In this document: piece by piece, positions 1-6,180 of the stretch
Layout: every line of letters begins with the position of its first letter
How positions within the stretch are numbered: the stretch's first letter is position 1
NCBI GenBank assembly: GCA_946497375.1
Contig: CAMMKE010000025.1
Span: forward strand, 1-14,853
Reading direction: 5' to 3'
Length of the DNA: 14,853 nucleotides
Source of the DNA: an uncultured Mycoplasmatota bacterium
GTDB taxonomy: Bacteria > Bacillota_I > Bacilli_A > RF39 > UBA660
Notes under the pieces: model-generated
Database searches by the model: none
Seen by the model: the letters and a program-made list of their open reading frames with translations, nothing else
What the model was told of the DNA's origin: nothing
Position numbers and translations under genes: made by a program

Positions 1-73
1 TTGTATTTATTAGGTGTCAAGTAGAAAATTGCAATTTTTTCATTTACTTATCCTGGTTTTATTAACATAGCAC
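1..73. other. Left-edge intergenic DNA, no gene recognised
   Basis: No convincing coding sequence is visible. All + frames close within 63 bases, and the longest (ending with TAA at 61-63) resembles no family I know. A 14-base palindrome centred on TTGCAA lies at 26-39. On the minus strand a consensus -35 hexamer TTGACA reads leftward at 20-15; its -10 would fall outside the window, so a leftward promoter for a gene beyond the edge is possible but unproven. Confidence 0.3.
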
Positions 74-102
74 TTGAAAATAATATATATTTATGATACT
101 AT
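74..102 (+). promoter_or_regulatory. Sigma-A-type promoter of a putative antisense RNA
   Basis: A -35 TTGAAA (74-79) and a -10 TACTAT (97-102) are separated by exactly 17 bases, giving a predicted start near 109. The -10 sits in the string TATGATACTAT (92-102), which is repeated in inverted orientation in the leftward promoter at 373-401. No protein-coding gene with a ribosome site follows before the terminator at 191-227, so the product would be a short untranslated RNA. Confidence 0.55.
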
Positions 103-136
103 GAATATGTAAAAGAAATTTACATAAACTAAAAAA

Positions 137-173
137 GAGGAAATACCTAGTTTTGTAGATGGGTATTTACCTC
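137..173 (+). repeat. Hairpin motif copy A (5' part of the antisense RNA)
   Basis: An imperfect inverted repeat: GAGGAAATACC (137-147) pairs with GGTATTTACCTC (162-173). Its arms recur in inverted orientation at 338-366. AGGAAATACCTAG here matches AGGAATTACCTAG there at 12 of 13 bases, and ATGGGTATTTACCTC matches ATGGGTGTTTGCCTC at 13 of 15. The difference is an 8-base longer loop in this copy. Confidence 0.6.
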
Positions 174-190
174 AAAAAAAACTTGTGTAA

Positions 191-227
191 ACACCCTAGT
201 TACAATGATGTAATAGGGTGTCTTTTT
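191..227. terminator. Shared terminator between convergent small transcripts
   Basis: ACACCCTAGTTAC (191-203) pairs with GTAATAGGGTGT (210-221) with one bulged G and a six-base loop. T5 follows at 223-227 on the + strand. Read leftward, the same hairpin is followed after about nine bases by a run of eight Ts (complement of 174-181), so it may also end the minus-strand peptide mRNA, less canonically. Confidence 0.65.
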
Positions 228-294
228 ATCTATAAATAATTAAAAGAATTATAATAAGTAATAATATTACTATTAAAGTATCTTTCTTACTCAT
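226..294 (-). CDS. 22-residue hydrophobic peptide, candidate type I toxin
   Basis: This small gene encodes a 22-residue peptide. It begins MSKKDT, continues with an unbroken Leu/Ile/Val stretch of about 14 residues, and ends IIYR. That is one short transmembrane helix with positive residues at both ends, the form of small membrane-acting toxins of type I toxin-antitoxin systems. It lacks the Pro/Trp motif of Fst, so it is not an obvious Fst homologue. A strong site AAAGGGG (309-303) lies 8 bases upstream of the chosen ATG; an in-frame ATG at 300 is only 2 bases from it and is less likely. A promoter lies at 401-373, leaving a leader of about 72 nt with a stem-loop at its 5' end. The convergent RNA from 109 overlaps its 3' end. 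Size alone makes the call uncertain; composition, ribosome site, promoter and terminator together support it. Confidence 0.5.
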   Translation of the reverse strand: MSKKDTLIVILLLIIILLIIYR

Positions 295-337
295 AAACAT
301 TTCCCCTTTCTAACCCCCTAAAATTAAGAGATAGAAA

Positions 338-366
338 GAGGCAAACACCCATACTAGGTAATTCCT
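338..366 (-). repeat. Hairpin motif copy B (5' end of the peptide mRNA)
   Basis: On the minus strand this reads AGGAATTACCTAG, a T, then ATGGGTGTTTGCCTC. It folds into an imperfect hairpin starting at or next to the predicted transcription start (about 366). It is the inverted partner of 137-173. The two RNAs would therefore carry nearly the same near-palindromic hairpin at their 5' ends, each with the self-complementary tetramer CTAG at the loop edge. Confidence 0.55.
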
Positions 367-372
367 AAGTTA

Positions 373-401
373 ATAGTATCATACTTTTATTTATAAAACA
401 A
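373..401 (-). promoter_or_regulatory. Promoter of the small hydrophobic peptide gene
   Basis: On the minus strand a -35 TTGTTT (401-396) and a -10 TACTAT (378-373) are separated by 17 bases. The -10 context TATGATACTAT is identical to that of the facing promoter at 74-102, so both promoters probably derive from one inverted repeat. Confidence 0.5.
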
Positions 402-456
402 TCGAACAAGATACATTTTTTAATAGAAAATTTGTTTTATATATTTAAATATGATT

Positions 457-503
457 AGGAGAATAAAAAGTTCTTCTTTTTTTGTTGTCTAGGTATTTCT
501 CCT
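457..503. repeat. Third, partial copy of the hairpin motif at the natA promoter
   Basis: AGGAGAATA (457-465) is complementary to TATTTCTCCT (494-503) with one bulge, enclosing A-rich and T-rich internal segments that could extend the stem. The right part, CTAGGTATTTCTCCT (489-503), matches the hairpin arm found at 354-366 and, inverted, at 137-150. It falls largely in the -35/-10 spacer of the natA promoter, so it could be a protein-binding site instead of an RNA hairpin. Confidence 0.4.
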
Positions 504-513
504 ATGCTATAAT
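485..513 (+). promoter_or_regulatory. Promoter of the natAB-like operon
   Basis: A -35 TTGTCT (485-490), a 17-base spacer and a consensus -10 TATAAT (508-513) preceded by TGC (extended -10). The start should be near 520, leaving a leader of about 15 nt that is just long enough for the ribosome site GAGGTG (525-530). Confidence 0.6.
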
Positions 514-534
514 TTTGCTTGGAAGAGGTGGATT

Positions 535-1290
535 ATGTTAGAAGTTAAAGACTTAAAGAAGAAGTTTGTTAAGTATAATGCTAAACGTAAAAAAGAAGAG
601 TTTTATGCTGATAATGGTATTAGTTTTAAAGCTAAAGATGGAGAAATCATTGGAATATTAGGACCAAATGGGGCAGGAAAGACAACATTACTTAGAATGA
701 TTGCAGGTATTCTTGAGCCTACTAGTGGAACTATTTCTTTTGGAAAATTAGACTATCTTCATAATGAGATAGAAATTAAGAAAAATATTGCTTATTTATC
801 TGGTAATACTAAACTATATAATACTTTATCTTGTTATGAGTTATTAAAAATGTGTGGAAATATTTATGGAGTAGAGGAAAGTAAATTAGAGGAGAGAATA
901 AAAGAAATATCTAAGAAGTTAAATATGGATAGTTTCATGTATAATAGAATTGAAAACTTATCAACAGGACAAACCCAACGAGTTAATATTGCAAGATGTT
1001 TAGTACACGATCCTAAATACTATATTTTAGATGAAGCGACTAGTGGACTTGATATTATTTCTAGTCAAATTATTTTAGATTTTATTAAAGAAGAAAAGAA
1101 ACGTGGGAAGATAATTTTATATTCTACTCATTATATGGAAGAAGCTGAAAATATTTGTGATAATGTTATTATGATTAATAAAGGTATTGTAATTAAAGAA
1201 GGTACTCCTAGTGAAATAAAAAAATCTACTAAAACGACTAATTTAAGAGATGCTTTCTTTACTTTAATAGGAGGTGTTTCTAATGAGTAA
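535..1290 (+). CDS. natA: NatA-type ABC transporter ATP-binding protein
   Basis: Cytosolic ATPase of a two-component ABC exporter. Walker A GPNGAGKTT is at residues 43-51, signature LSTGQTQR at 142-149, Walker B ending ILDE at 164-167, D-loop SGLD at 170-173 and switch His at 199. The position where most families have the Q-loop glutamine reads Ser-Gly-Asn (89-91), as I recall for some NatA-like members. At 251 residues it is the usual NatA length. GAGGTG lies just upstream of the ATG. The permease gene overlaps its end by 8 bases (ATGAGTAA), indicating translational coupling. Bacillus subtilis NatAB extrudes sodium, but related pairs export peptides or drugs, so the substrate here is not established. 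Family is certain, the symbol less so. Confidence 0.85.
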   Translation: MLEVKDLKKKFVKYNAKRKKEEFYADNGISFKAKDGEIIGILGPNGAGKTTLLRMIAGILEPTSGTISFGKLDYLHNEIEIKKNIAYLSGNTKLYNTLSCYELLKMCGNIYGVEESKLEERIKEISKKLNMDSFMYNRIENLSTGQTQRVNIARCLVHDPKYYILDEATSGLDIISSQIILDFIKEEKKRGKIILYSTHYMEEAENICDNVIMINKGIVIKEGTPSEIKKSTKTTNLRDAFFTLIGGVSNE

Positions 1291-2422
1291 TTTAGGTAAT
1301 ATTTTAAAGAAAGAATTAAGAGAGATGTTTCGTGATAAGAAATCTCTTATGATGATGTTAATTATTCCTATTTTAATACCTGCTTTAGTAATAGGAATGT
1401 CTGCTTTATTTGAAGCACAAACTAATAAGCCTATAACTGATTATAATAAAATAGGTTTTGATTATGAATTAAGTGATATGGAAAAAGATATTGCAGATGA
1501 TTTAAATATTGAAGTTATTAGTGGTACAACAGAAGAATTAGAAAATAAATATAATGATGGAAGTATAGATTTATATATTACAAAAAATGGTAGTACTTAT
1601 ACTATAAATGGTGAAGATAATGAGACTACTAGTTATGCTACAAGTTTAATGGATACTTATTTTGCTACTTATAAAGAAGCATTACAAACAAATTATTTGG
1701 CTAGTAATAATATAAATCCTACTGATGTTACATCTATTATTACTGTTAATAAAGATATCAAAGAAACAGAGAATTTTTATGGTAATTATATTGTAAACTA
1801 TGGCTTTTTATTTATAATTATGGCTATTACTATATCTGCTACTTATCCTGCTACTGATACAACAGCAGGTGAAAAAGAAAGAGGAACACTTGAAACATTA
1901 CTTACTTTTCCAATTAAAAGTAAAGATATAATTGTTGGTAAGTTCTTAAGTGTCTCTTTATCATCAATTATCACAGGTATTGTTAGTTTAATATTAATGA
2001 TTATTTCGTTAGTGTATGCTAATGGTGCTTTTGAAATATATAAAGATACTAATTTAATGTTATCTACTAGTAGTTTAATCTTTTCAATATTAGTAATTAT
2101 TGCATACTCTCTACTAGTTAGTGGCCTTTGTATTGCCATTGCCAGTAAATCTAAAACCTTTAAAGAAGCTCAAAGTGCTTTAACACCATTAACATTTATA
2201 TGTTTCTTCCCAGGTATGATTGCTTTTATGGCTGGTATTAGTTCATCACCACTTTTATCATTAGTACCTTTCTTAAACTTTACACTTTTATTTCAAGATA
2301 TAGTTGTAGGTAATATAGATATTGTTAATATTTTATTAATGAGTCTATCAACAATTGTCATTATTACTTTAGTTTTAGTAGTAATAATTAAACAATATAA
2401 ATCAGAAAAAGTATTATTTTAG
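1283..2422 (+). CDS. natB: NatB-type ABC transporter permease
   Basis: Integral membrane partner of the preceding ATPase, of the ABC2-type exporter permease family. One N-terminal helix (about residues 23-42) is followed by a soluble extracellular region of about 125 residues. Five or six further helices lie from about residue 165 to 371. The sequence AGEKERGTLETLL after the second helix is the hallmark coupling segment of NatB-like permeases. I chose the ATG at 1283 because AGGAGG (1269-1274) is 8 bases upstream; the in-frame GTG at 1274 lies inside that site. The start overlaps the natA stop. At 379 residues it has the typical family length. A hairpin terminator overlaps its stop. It probably works as a 2+2 complex with NatA, with Na+, drug or peptide as substrate. 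Confidence 0.83.
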   Translation: MSNLGNILKKELREMFRDKKSLMMMLIIPILIPALVIGMSALFEAQTNKPITDYNKIGFDYELSDMEKDIADDLNIEVISGTTEELENKYNDGSIDLYITKNGSTYTINGEDNETTSYATSLMDTYFATYKEALQTNYLASNNINPTDVTSIITVNKDIKETENFYGNYIVNYGFLFIIMAITISATYPATDTTAGEKERGTLETLLTFPIKSKDIIVGKFLSVSLSSIITGIVSLILMIISLVYANGAFEIYKDTNLMLSTSSLIFSILVIIAYSLLVSGLCIAIASKSKTFKEAQSALTPLTFICFFPGMIAFMAGISSSPLLSLVPFLNFTLLFQDIVVGNIDIVNILLMSLSTIVIITLVLVVIIKQYKSEKVLF

Positions 2423-2443
2423 GGCTTTAAAAAGCTCTTTTTT
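2421..2443 (+). terminator. Intrinsic terminator after natB
   Basis: AGGGCTT pairs with AAGCTCT (one G-T pair) across a four-base A/T loop and is followed by TTTTTT. It starts inside the natB stop codon and separates the operon from the acetyltransferase gene. Confidence 0.7.
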
Positions 2444-2474
2444 ACTGTTACAATTTTATTATAGGAGAAATGTT

Positions 2475-3014
2475 ATGAAAAACATTATATTAATTGAACC
2501 AAAACTAGAATAATATTATTATGAACAAAAATTATTAAGTGATAAAGATACAATGTCTTATAATTCAGGGTATGATGTCTCTTATAGTGGATATCATTAT
2601 GATACAGGATGTATTGATTTTGACAAAGATAAATGGTTAGAAAAGTATAATAAACGTAAAGATAAAAATACTTTTTTTGCTTATATAAAAGACGTTAACT
2701 TAAATAAATATGTCGGGTATGTAAATTATAACTACAATAATAAGGAAAATAGATATGAATGTGGTATTGTTATAGAATCAAAATATAGAAGATGTGGTTA
2801 TTCTAAACCAGCCTTAATACTTCTCCTCAAGCAAGCATTTTCAAATGGAATAGACTCTTTATATGACACTTTTGAAAAGAATAGAGTTAATGTTTTAAAG
2901 CTTTTTCAGAATGCTGGCTTTGAAATAGTTGAAGAAAAGAAATGGAAGAAATTTAATCAGATAGTATTAGGAGTTGTAGTTAAAATCGAAAGAAATAAAT
3001 TTATAAAAGTTTAA
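2475..3014 (+). pseudogene. GNAT N-acetyltransferase with in-frame stop at codon 13
   Basis: AGGAG (2463-2467) sits 7 bases before an ATG at 2475 that opens MKNIILIEPKLE and then meets TAA at 2511-2513. The same frame continues without a further stop to 3014. The segment just after the stop (YYYEQKLLSDKDTMSYN) belongs to the N-terminus of a known GNAT group that begins with a Tyr-rich stretch, then a DxxTMSYN motif. Downstream are GYVNYNYN, the acetyl-CoA loop region (ESKYRRCGYSKPAL) and NVLKLFQNAGFE, all typical of GNAT proteins. Without the stop the product would be 179 residues. A restart at ATG 2553 (153 residues) is possible but has only a weak ribosome site and would lose the first beta strand. 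It could be a recent nonsense mutation, an assembly error, or a shorter functional protein. The acetylated substrate is unknown. Confidence 0.6.
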
Positions 3015-3045
3015 ATTAATAAAATAATTTATACTAGAATCTAAC

Positions 3046-3094
3046 AGTTATCGACCAATTTTTGATGATAATATGTCCAAAGTGGTCGATAACT
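3046..3094. repeat. Perfect 12-bp inverted repeat upstream of the AAA ATPase
   Basis: AGTTATCGACCA (3046-3057) and TGGTCGATAACT (3083-3094) are perfectly complementary across a 25-base loop. The right arm ends on the first base of the -35 hexamer. No T-run follows, so it is not an intrinsic terminator. It is plausibly an operator or a recognition element for the downstream ATPase. Confidence 0.65.
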
Positions 3095-3122
3095 TGACTA
3101 TTTATGCCATGTAGGATATAAT
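3094..3122 (+). promoter_or_regulatory. Strong promoter of the AAA/DUF4143 gene
   Basis: A -35 TTGACT (3094-3099), a 17-base spacer and a consensus -10 TATAAT (3117-3122). The start is expected near 3129, giving a leader of about a dozen bases that begins at the ribosome site AGGTGA (3129-3134). Confidence 0.7.
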
Positions 3123-3140
3123 TAATATAGGTGAAGAACA

Positions 3141-4373
3141 ATGGAAAAATTATATAAAAGAGAAGATTATTTAAATAAGATTAGAGGCTTTTATGATGAT
3201 ACAATGATTAAAGTAATTACAGGTATTAGAAGATGTGGTAAATCTTATTTGTTAAAAACAGTTATAGAGGAATTAAAAGATAAAGGTGTAAAAGATAAAG
3301 ATATTATTTATATTGAATTAGATAGAAAAGAATATAAAGATGTTAAAACTCCTACTGAACTTGAAAAGATTATAGATGATTTTATAGTAGATAATGATTT
3401 TAAATATCTCTTTATCGATGAAGTAGAAAATGTTAGTGATTTTGAATCTGTTGTTAATGCTTACAGAGAAGAAGGTAATTTTTCAATATTTTTAACGGGA
3501 TCAAACTCATATTTACTTAGTGGTGAACTTGTAACTAAATTAACTGGAAGATATATTGAGATAGAAATGTTACCACTTAACTTTTATGAATATGTTGATA
3601 TGAAAAAGTTTCTTAATAAAAACATTAATTCTAATATTTATTTAGAATTTGAAGAATTTATAAGAAATGGTGGTTTTCCAGGTTCATTATATTATGAAAA
3701 ATATGAAGATAAATTATTATATACTAGAAATGTTATAGGGCAAATTTTCGATAAAGATATTAAAAGTCATAAAAAAATAAAAGATAAAGATTTATTTGAA
3801 GTAATACAAAACTTTATTGTAAATAATTTTGGTTCTGTTATTAGTGTAGGTAGTATATATGATTATTTAGTAGGACAAAAAATAAATGTTGATAGGAGAA
3901 CTATTAAAACGTATATAGAAATTCTAGAAAATGCTAAGATTATATATTCATGTGATTTATTTGATATGAAATCAAAAAAAGTATTAGAAGGAGAAAAGAA
4001 GTATTATTTAGCAGATTTAAGTATATATTATGCCTTAAATACTGATAATAGAATTAATTATGGACCAGTTTTAGAAAATGTACTATTTTCATATTTGAAA
4101 ACTAAAGGTTATAGTTTAAGTGTAGGTAGAATAGGAAATTTAGAATGTGATTTTATTGCAAGACGTGGTGTAGATGAGTACTTTTATATTCAAGTTACTA
4201 AAAATATAGATGATGAGAAAACTGCCGAAAGAGAATATAAACCATTTTACAAAATAAAGGAAATGTACCCTAGATATCTATTTGTATCAGACTTAGTATT
4301 GCAAAGAAATGTTGAAGGAATTAAAAATGTTAATATAGTAGATTTTATTTATAATAAAGAAGATTTAAAATAG
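3141..4373 (+). CDS. AAA ATPase with C-terminal DUF4143 domain
   Basis: P-loop ATPase of the widespread AAA_14/DUF4143 family, often present in many copies per genome and without a settled function. Walker A GIRRCGKS is at residues 28-35 and Walker B YLFIDE at 89-94. A sensor-like FLTGSN at 117-122 is followed by the family's conserved LSGELVTKLTGRY segment. The C-terminal part contains ECDF (335-338) and QVTK (351-354), the remnant of a PD-(D/E)XK nuclease-like fold in which the catalytic Glu is Gln; many DUF4143 proteins vary here. At 410 residues it is normal for the family. No membrane segment is visible. AGGTGA lies 6 bases before the ATG. It is transcribed alone, with its own strong promoter, an upstream inverted repeat and a downstream hairpin. 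The family is clear, the role unknown. Confidence 0.85.
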   Translation: MEKLYKREDYLNKIRGFYDDTMIKVITGIRRCGKSYLLKTVIEELKDKGVKDKDIIYIELDRKEYKDVKTPTELEKIIDDFIVDNDFKYLFIDEVENVSDFESVVNAYREEGNFSIFLTGSNSYLLSGELVTKLTGRYIEIEMLPLNFYEYVDMKKFLNKNINSNIYLEFEEFIRNGGFPGSLYYEKYEDKLLYTRNVIGQIFDKDIKSHKKIKDKDLFEVIQNFIVNNFGSVISVGSIYDYLVGQKINVDRRTIKTYIEILENAKIIYSCDLFDMKSKKVLEGEKKYYLADLSIYYALNTDNRINYGPVLENVLFSYLKTKGYSLSVGRIGNLECDFIARRGVDEYFYIQVTKNIDDEKTAEREYKPFYKIKEMYPRYLFVSDLVLQRNVEGIKNVNIVDFIYNKEDLK

Positions 4374-4397
4374 GGCTTTTAAGAGTTCTATTTTTTT
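4372..4397 (+). terminator. Weak intrinsic terminator after the AAA ATPase
   Basis: AGGGCTTTT followed by AAGAGTTCT forms a short stem with several G-T pairs, then A and T7 (4391-4397). It resembles the terminator after natB, also starting in the stop codon. Confidence 0.5.
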
Positions 4398-4429
4398 ATT
4401 ATAATTTTATTAGGAAGAAAGTGATTATA

Positions 4430-4918
4430 TTGAAAATATATATTATAGGACCACCTGCTTCAGGTAAGACAACTTTAAGTAAAGTATTAAGTAAAAAGTA
4501 TAATATAAAAAGATATGAACTTGATAAATTAGTTTTTGATGATAATAATAATCATATTCGAAGAGATGATGAAACTATTGAGAAAAAGTTTAATAATATT
4601 TTATCTAAAGATTCTTTTATAATAGAGGATGTAGGAAGAAGTAAATTTATTGAAGGATTAGAAAAATGTGATAAGATATATTATATAAATATAAAAAAAA
4701 GAGATGTTTATAAAAGAGTTATAACAAGGTGGCTTAATCAAAGAAAAGGTAAGGAAGAATATAATTATCCACCAACATTATCACAGTTAATAGATATGTT
4801 TAGAGTTGTTAATAGTTATTATAAGAAAGAAAAGCAGAAGTTAGATTATATAAATAATTTTAAAGAAAAAGTTATTTATTTAGATAAAGATAAATTAAAT
4901 GAGTTAGAAAATAGATAA
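4430..4918 (+). CDS. P-loop nucleoside/adenylate-kinase-like protein (FlaR family)
   Basis: Small cytosolic P-loop protein resembling proteins annotated as DNA topology modulation protein FlaR, which have an adenylate-kinase-like fold. P-loop GPPASGKTT is at residues 7-15. An ELDKLVFD segment (30-37) and a HIRRDDETIE stretch match the family's conserved substrate-side motifs. IIEDVGRSKF forms the Walker B-like strand. There is no membrane helix. Start choice: TTG at 4430 gives the family's usual MKIYIIGPP beginning and has GTGAT 5 bases upstream. GTG at 4421 is an alternative, 3 bases after AGGAAG, adding three residues. A TATAAT at 4400-4405 could be a -10 but has no convincing -35. It heads a run with ybaK and the Tim44-like gene (gaps 12 and 4 bases). 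The phosphorylated substrate is unknown. Confidence 0.75.
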   Translation: MKIYIIGPPASGKTTLSKVLSKKYNIKRYELDKLVFDDNNNHIRRDDETIEKKFNNILSKDSFIIEDVGRSKFIEGLEKCDKIYYINIKKRDVYKRVITRWLNQRKGKEEYNYPPTLSQLIDMFRVVNSYYKKEKQKLDYINNFKEKVIYLDKDKLNELENR

Positions 4919-4930
4919 GGAGTGGAAGTT

Positions 4931-5407
4931 ATGTCATTAAAAAATGCGAAAGAACATTTAGAAAAATATGGATTAGATAGTAAGATAAAAGAATTTGATA
5001 CATCATCTGCAACAGTAAAGGAAGCAGCGATTGCTTTAAACTGTAAGGAAGCTGAAATTGCTAAAACTCTATCATTTTTAGTAAATAATAAACCTATATT
5101 AATAGTAGCAGCAGGTAATAGAAAGATAGATAATACTAAATATAAAAGTAAATTCAATGAGAAAGCTAAAATGATTAAGGTAGATGAGGTAGAGCCTCTT
5201 ATTGGTCATAAAGTAGGAGGTGTTTGTCCTTTTGGAATAAATGATGGTGTAGATGTTTATTTAGATATATCTCTAAAAGATTTTAATACAATTTATCCTG
5301 CTTGTGGTAGTAGTAACAGTGCTGTAAAGCTTACTATTAAAGAGTTAGAAGATGCATCTAATTATAAAGAGTGGATAGATGTATGTAAAATAATAGAAGA
5401 AGGTTAA
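4931..5407 (+). CDS. ybaK: YbaK/EbsC-family aminoacyl-tRNA deacylase
   Basis: Free-standing editing domain related to the insertion domain of bacterial prolyl-tRNA synthetase. Family members hydrolyse mischarged tRNA such as Cys- or Ala-tRNA(Pro). Features visible: the TVKEAAIALN helix, IAKTL with the conserved lysine at residue 45, a LIVAAGNRKID strand, and the substrate loop GGVCPFG (96-102). At 158 residues it is the usual length. I chose the ATG at 4931 because AAGGAG (4917-4922) is 8 bases upstream; an in-frame GTG at 4922 overlaps that site. It lies 12 bases after the kinase gene and 4 bases before the next gene, so co-transcription is very likely. The exact tRNA specificity (YbaK, ProX or another subtype) cannot be read from motifs alone. 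Confidence 0.85.
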   Translation: MSLKNAKEHLEKYGLDSKIKEFDTSSATVKEAAIALNCKEAEIAKTLSFLVNNKPILIVAAGNRKIDNTKYKSKFNEKAKMIKVDEVEPLIGHKVGGVCPFGINDGVDVYLDISLKDFNTIYPACGSSNSAVKLTIKELEDASNYKEWIDVCKIIEEG

Positions 5408-5411
5408 GTTT

Positions 5412-6176
5412 ATGAAAAATATTTTATTACTATCTTTTATACTTTTATTAGTAGTTATCTCTTGTAATGTTATAACTGTTAATGCTAAAGAAATATCTTA
5501 TAATAGTCCTATAACTATTTTAAGAGCAGGTGGAGGAAGTAGTGGTGGATCTCATTCTAGTTCTAGTGGTTCTAGTAGTAGTGGCCATTATGGAAGAAGA
5601 GGTTATAGTAATCCTATTTCTAATATTATTTCTGCTATAATATTTATGCTTATAATATTTGCCTCTGCAATTATATTGTATTTTAAAGTATTAAGAGCAT
5701 CTTTTAATAGTAAAAGATATTTAAGACTATTAGATAATAAAGATATTACTTGGAAGTATAAAACTATTGAAAAAAGAGTAATAGAAACATTCTATGTTGT
5801 AGAGAAAGCTTGGACTAATAATGATATCAGTAAAGCTAAAGACTATATGGATAAAGATTTATATGAGGGTTTTAAGTCTAAACTTGAGTGGATGGATATT
5901 AATAATAGAAGAAATATCTTAAAGAAAATAAGATTAGTTAATCTAAAGCCAGTATCTGTTTATGATGATAAAGATGATAATAAAGATTTGATTTGGTTTT
6001 ATATAAAAGGAAAAATGATAGATTATATTGTTGATACTAAGACAAAGAGTATAGTCAGTGGAGATACTAAAAATAAATCTTTTGTAGAGTTTTGGAAATT
6101 TGTAAAAAATGATAATAATGAATGGGTATTAAGTGAAATATTACAGGAAGATGAGAGTAAAAAAATAGGGTTATAA
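5412..6176 (+). CDS. Membrane-anchored Tim44-like domain protein
   Basis: A 254-residue protein with a signal-like N-terminus: Lys2, a hydrophobic run at 4-21 and a possible cleavage after VNA at residue 25. A Gly/Ser-rich segment (40-58) follows, then a transmembrane helix (about 69-91). The C-terminal soluble domain (about 110-250) resembles the bacterial Tim44-like/Mba1 fold: ETFYVVEKAWTNND, a DYMDKDLYEGFKSKL helix, then beta strands ending FVEFWKFVK and WVLSEIL. In mitochondria this fold docks at the inner membrane. In bacteria the role is unknown, though similar small proteins with Gly/Ser linkers and one or two helices are common in Firmicutes. The ribosome site GAAGAAGG overlaps the end of ybaK. 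The gene ends in a bidirectional terminator shared with the next gene. The domain call is from pattern recognition, moderately sure. Confidence 0.65.
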   Translation: MKNILLLSFILLLVVISCNVITVNAKEISYNSPITILRAGGGSSGGSHSSSSGSSSSGHYGRRGYSNPISNIISAIIFMLIIFASAIILYFKVLRASFNSKRYLRLLDNKDITWKYKTIEKRVIETFYVVEKAWTNNDISKAKDYMDKDLYEGFKSKLEWMDINNRRNILKKIRLVNLKPVSVYDDKDDNKDLIWFYIKGKMIDYIVDTKTKSIVSGDTKNKSFVEFWKFVKNDNNEWVLSEILQEDESKKIGL

Positions 6177-6180
6177 AATA

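Larger units (their letters stand above)
109..227 (+). ncRNA. Putative antisense RNA of a type I toxin-antitoxin locus
   Basis: The predicted transcript is about 119 nt. It starts 7 bases after the -10 at 97-102 and ends at the T-run after the hairpin at 191-221. It contains two stem-loops: one at 137-173 (GAGGAAATACC pairing with GGTATTTACCTC) and the terminator. Its 3' half is antisense to the 3' end of the minus-strand small-peptide mRNA. Its 5' hairpin shares almost the same sequence as the 5' hairpin of that mRNA, and the motif is near-palindromic, so kissing interactions are possible. I infer an antitoxin role from the convergent, 3'-overlapping layout seen in TxpA/RatA and Fst systems. 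I see no coding potential in it. The ends are predictions, and the function is unproven. Confidence 0.45.

Noticed and set aside
1..63. Possible 3' end of a coding sequence or insertion sequence end at the left edge
   Set aside because: Only about 20 codons in one frame, with no motif I recognise; the palindrome around TTGCAA is short and could be chance in AT-rich DNA.
432..455. Additional promoter with TTGTTT and TATGAT upstream of natA
   Set aside because: The spacing between hexamers is only 12 bases; the pair at 485-513 has correct spacing and an extended -10.
1843..2139. 98-codon minus-strand open frame inside natB
   Set aside because: It lies wholly within a well-supported permease gene, has no ribosome site, and its composition is the mirror of the natB codons.
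4876..5157. 93-codon minus-strand open frame over ybaK
   Set aside because: Antisense shadow of the clearly coding ybaK gene, no ribosome site, no recognisable motif beyond a hydrophobic start produced by the reverse complement.
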